The notes beneath the pieces were generated by a model. It did no database searches. It saw only the letters and a list, made by a program, of their open reading frames with translations, and was not told where the DNA came from. This document shows, one piece after another, positions 5,599-6,054 of a stretch of DNA of 6,054 bases. A program made the translations under genes and the position numbers. Positions within the stretch are counted from its first letter, which is position 1, and the number at the start of each line of letters is the position of its first letter. Source of the DNA: an uncultured Azospirillum sp. (GTDB taxonomy: Bacteria > Pseudomonadota > Alphaproteobacteria > RF32 > CAG-239); assembly GCA_946184595.1 (NCBI GenBank), contig CAMHFM010000050.1, forward strand, positions 1 through 6,054, in the 5' to 3' direction.

Positions 5599-6054
5599 AT
5601 GGATTTTTCTAGTATTTTTATGAAAACCACCGAGTATTTAATACGGCGTATTAAAAAACAAGGTGACGGATGGAATCTCTATCCGAATGGTGAGGCTGAA
5701 GCGCCGATTTTTATCAGTTGTCAGCAATATGCAGGAAAAATGCCGCCAAAATTTAAGTTCTTCTGGCAAAAAAGAAAATTAGTACTGAAAAAGTATAATG
5801 ATTTTATTATTTCCGCTGAACTTGACGGTGTTTTGCTCTTTGAAGTTAAAAAAGAGGCATATCCTGAGGAGCTCTGCAAGAAGATTGCTAAAGAAGAGCA
5901 AAAGTATCAGTCATATTTGGAAAAGTGTAGGGAGCAAGATGAACAAATCAAAAAAGATTTGGAAGCTTATTTGCGTGTGTTGCCTTACAGTCGAACTTTA
6001 GAGGATGATATTTCTGCTCTTAGAGTACCATTGCGGGCGTATTTGAAGTTGTAT
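5599..6054 (+). CDS. Unrecognised protein, N-terminal part, with a charged helical segment
   Basis: The frame is open to the right edge of the window (152 codons), so the gene is truncated there. I do not recognise it. It has no signal peptide or membrane span. Counting from the MKTTEYLIRR methionine, an N-terminal portion rich in aromatic and basic residues (1-80) is followed by a Glu/Lys/Gln-rich stretch (about 82-118) that could form a coiled coil or long helix. The start is uncertain. ATGs at 5599 and 5620 share the frame and neither has a clear Shine-Dalgarno sequence, although the other genes here do. The upstream one is taken because it lies a normal distance from the predicted transcript start. 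The downstream one would give 145 codons and overlaps the stop of a tiny upstream frame as ATGA. Divergent from ileS; no functional link is visible. Confidence 0.65.
   Translation, partial: MDFSSIFMKTTEYLIRRIKKQGDGWNLYPNGEAEAPIFISCQQYAGKMPPKFKFFWQKRKLVLKKYNDFIISAELDGVLLFEVKKEAYPEELCKKIAKEEQKYQSYLEKCREQDEQIKKDLEAYLRVLPYSRTLEDDISALRVPLRAYLKLY

Noticed and set aside
5798..6001. Plus-strand 67-codon frame inside the right-hand gene
   Set aside because: It lies in another frame of the longer open frame 5599-6054, which has a promoter upstream and a more protein-like composition.
1..6054. tRNA, rRNA, CRISPR array, insertion sequence or attachment site
   Set aside because: No cloverleaf-like segments, regularly spaced direct repeats, transposase-like frames or long terminal inverted repeats were seen on either strand.

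Overview
This window is AT-rich bacterial chromosome. Four protein genes lie on the minus strand and one truncated gene lies on the plus strand. The best clue to the organism is the isoleucyl-tRNA synthetase. It is the long, 'eukaryote-like' (type 2) form with a KLSKR loop, and its wording closely resembles the Rickettsia enzymes as I remember them. Together with the low GC and the Shine-Dalgarno-led genes, this suggests an AT-rich, possibly host-associated alphaproteobacterium. That assignment is an inference and was not tested by a search.

Layout from left to right: (1) positions 1-232, minus: the first 77 codons of a probable aminoglycoside-phosphotransferase-fold kinase, with its own extended -10 promoter set among inverted repeats (257-300). 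(2) 321-1025, minus: mtnN, the MTA/SAH nucleosidase, with its own promoter. (3) 1114-2070, minus: an unrecognised 318-residue protein whose C-terminal half has a His ... Asn-Asn-Cys arrangement like permuted papain-fold (NlpC/P60-like) hydrolases. It is preceded by a near-consensus promoter. (4) 2150-2180: a perfect 13-bp stem, the probable end of the ileS transcript. (5) 2202-5288, minus: complete ileS. (6) 5289-5598: a divergent control region. (7) 5599 to the window end, plus: the start of an unrecognised gene.

The most interesting part is the ileS leader. A near-consensus promoter (TTGACA, 17 nt, TAAACT) at 5455-5483 would give a leader of about 160 nt. This leader contains a 15-codon open frame (MTRVFYISPIFIIIP) with five isoleucine codons, three of them consecutive just before the stop. 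The stop lies inside a small hairpin, followed by a GC run and six U's. This is the layout expected of ribosome-mediated transcription attenuation that senses charged tRNA-Ile, placed in front of the gene that charges that tRNA. I know this mechanism for amino-acid biosynthesis operons and for pheST, and know ileS mainly as a T-box target in Gram-positive bacteria. A peptide attenuator on ileS would therefore be worth checking.

The genes do not form an obvious pathway. Each minus-strand gene has a recognisable promoter of its own, so this looks like co-oriented single-gene units rather than one operon.
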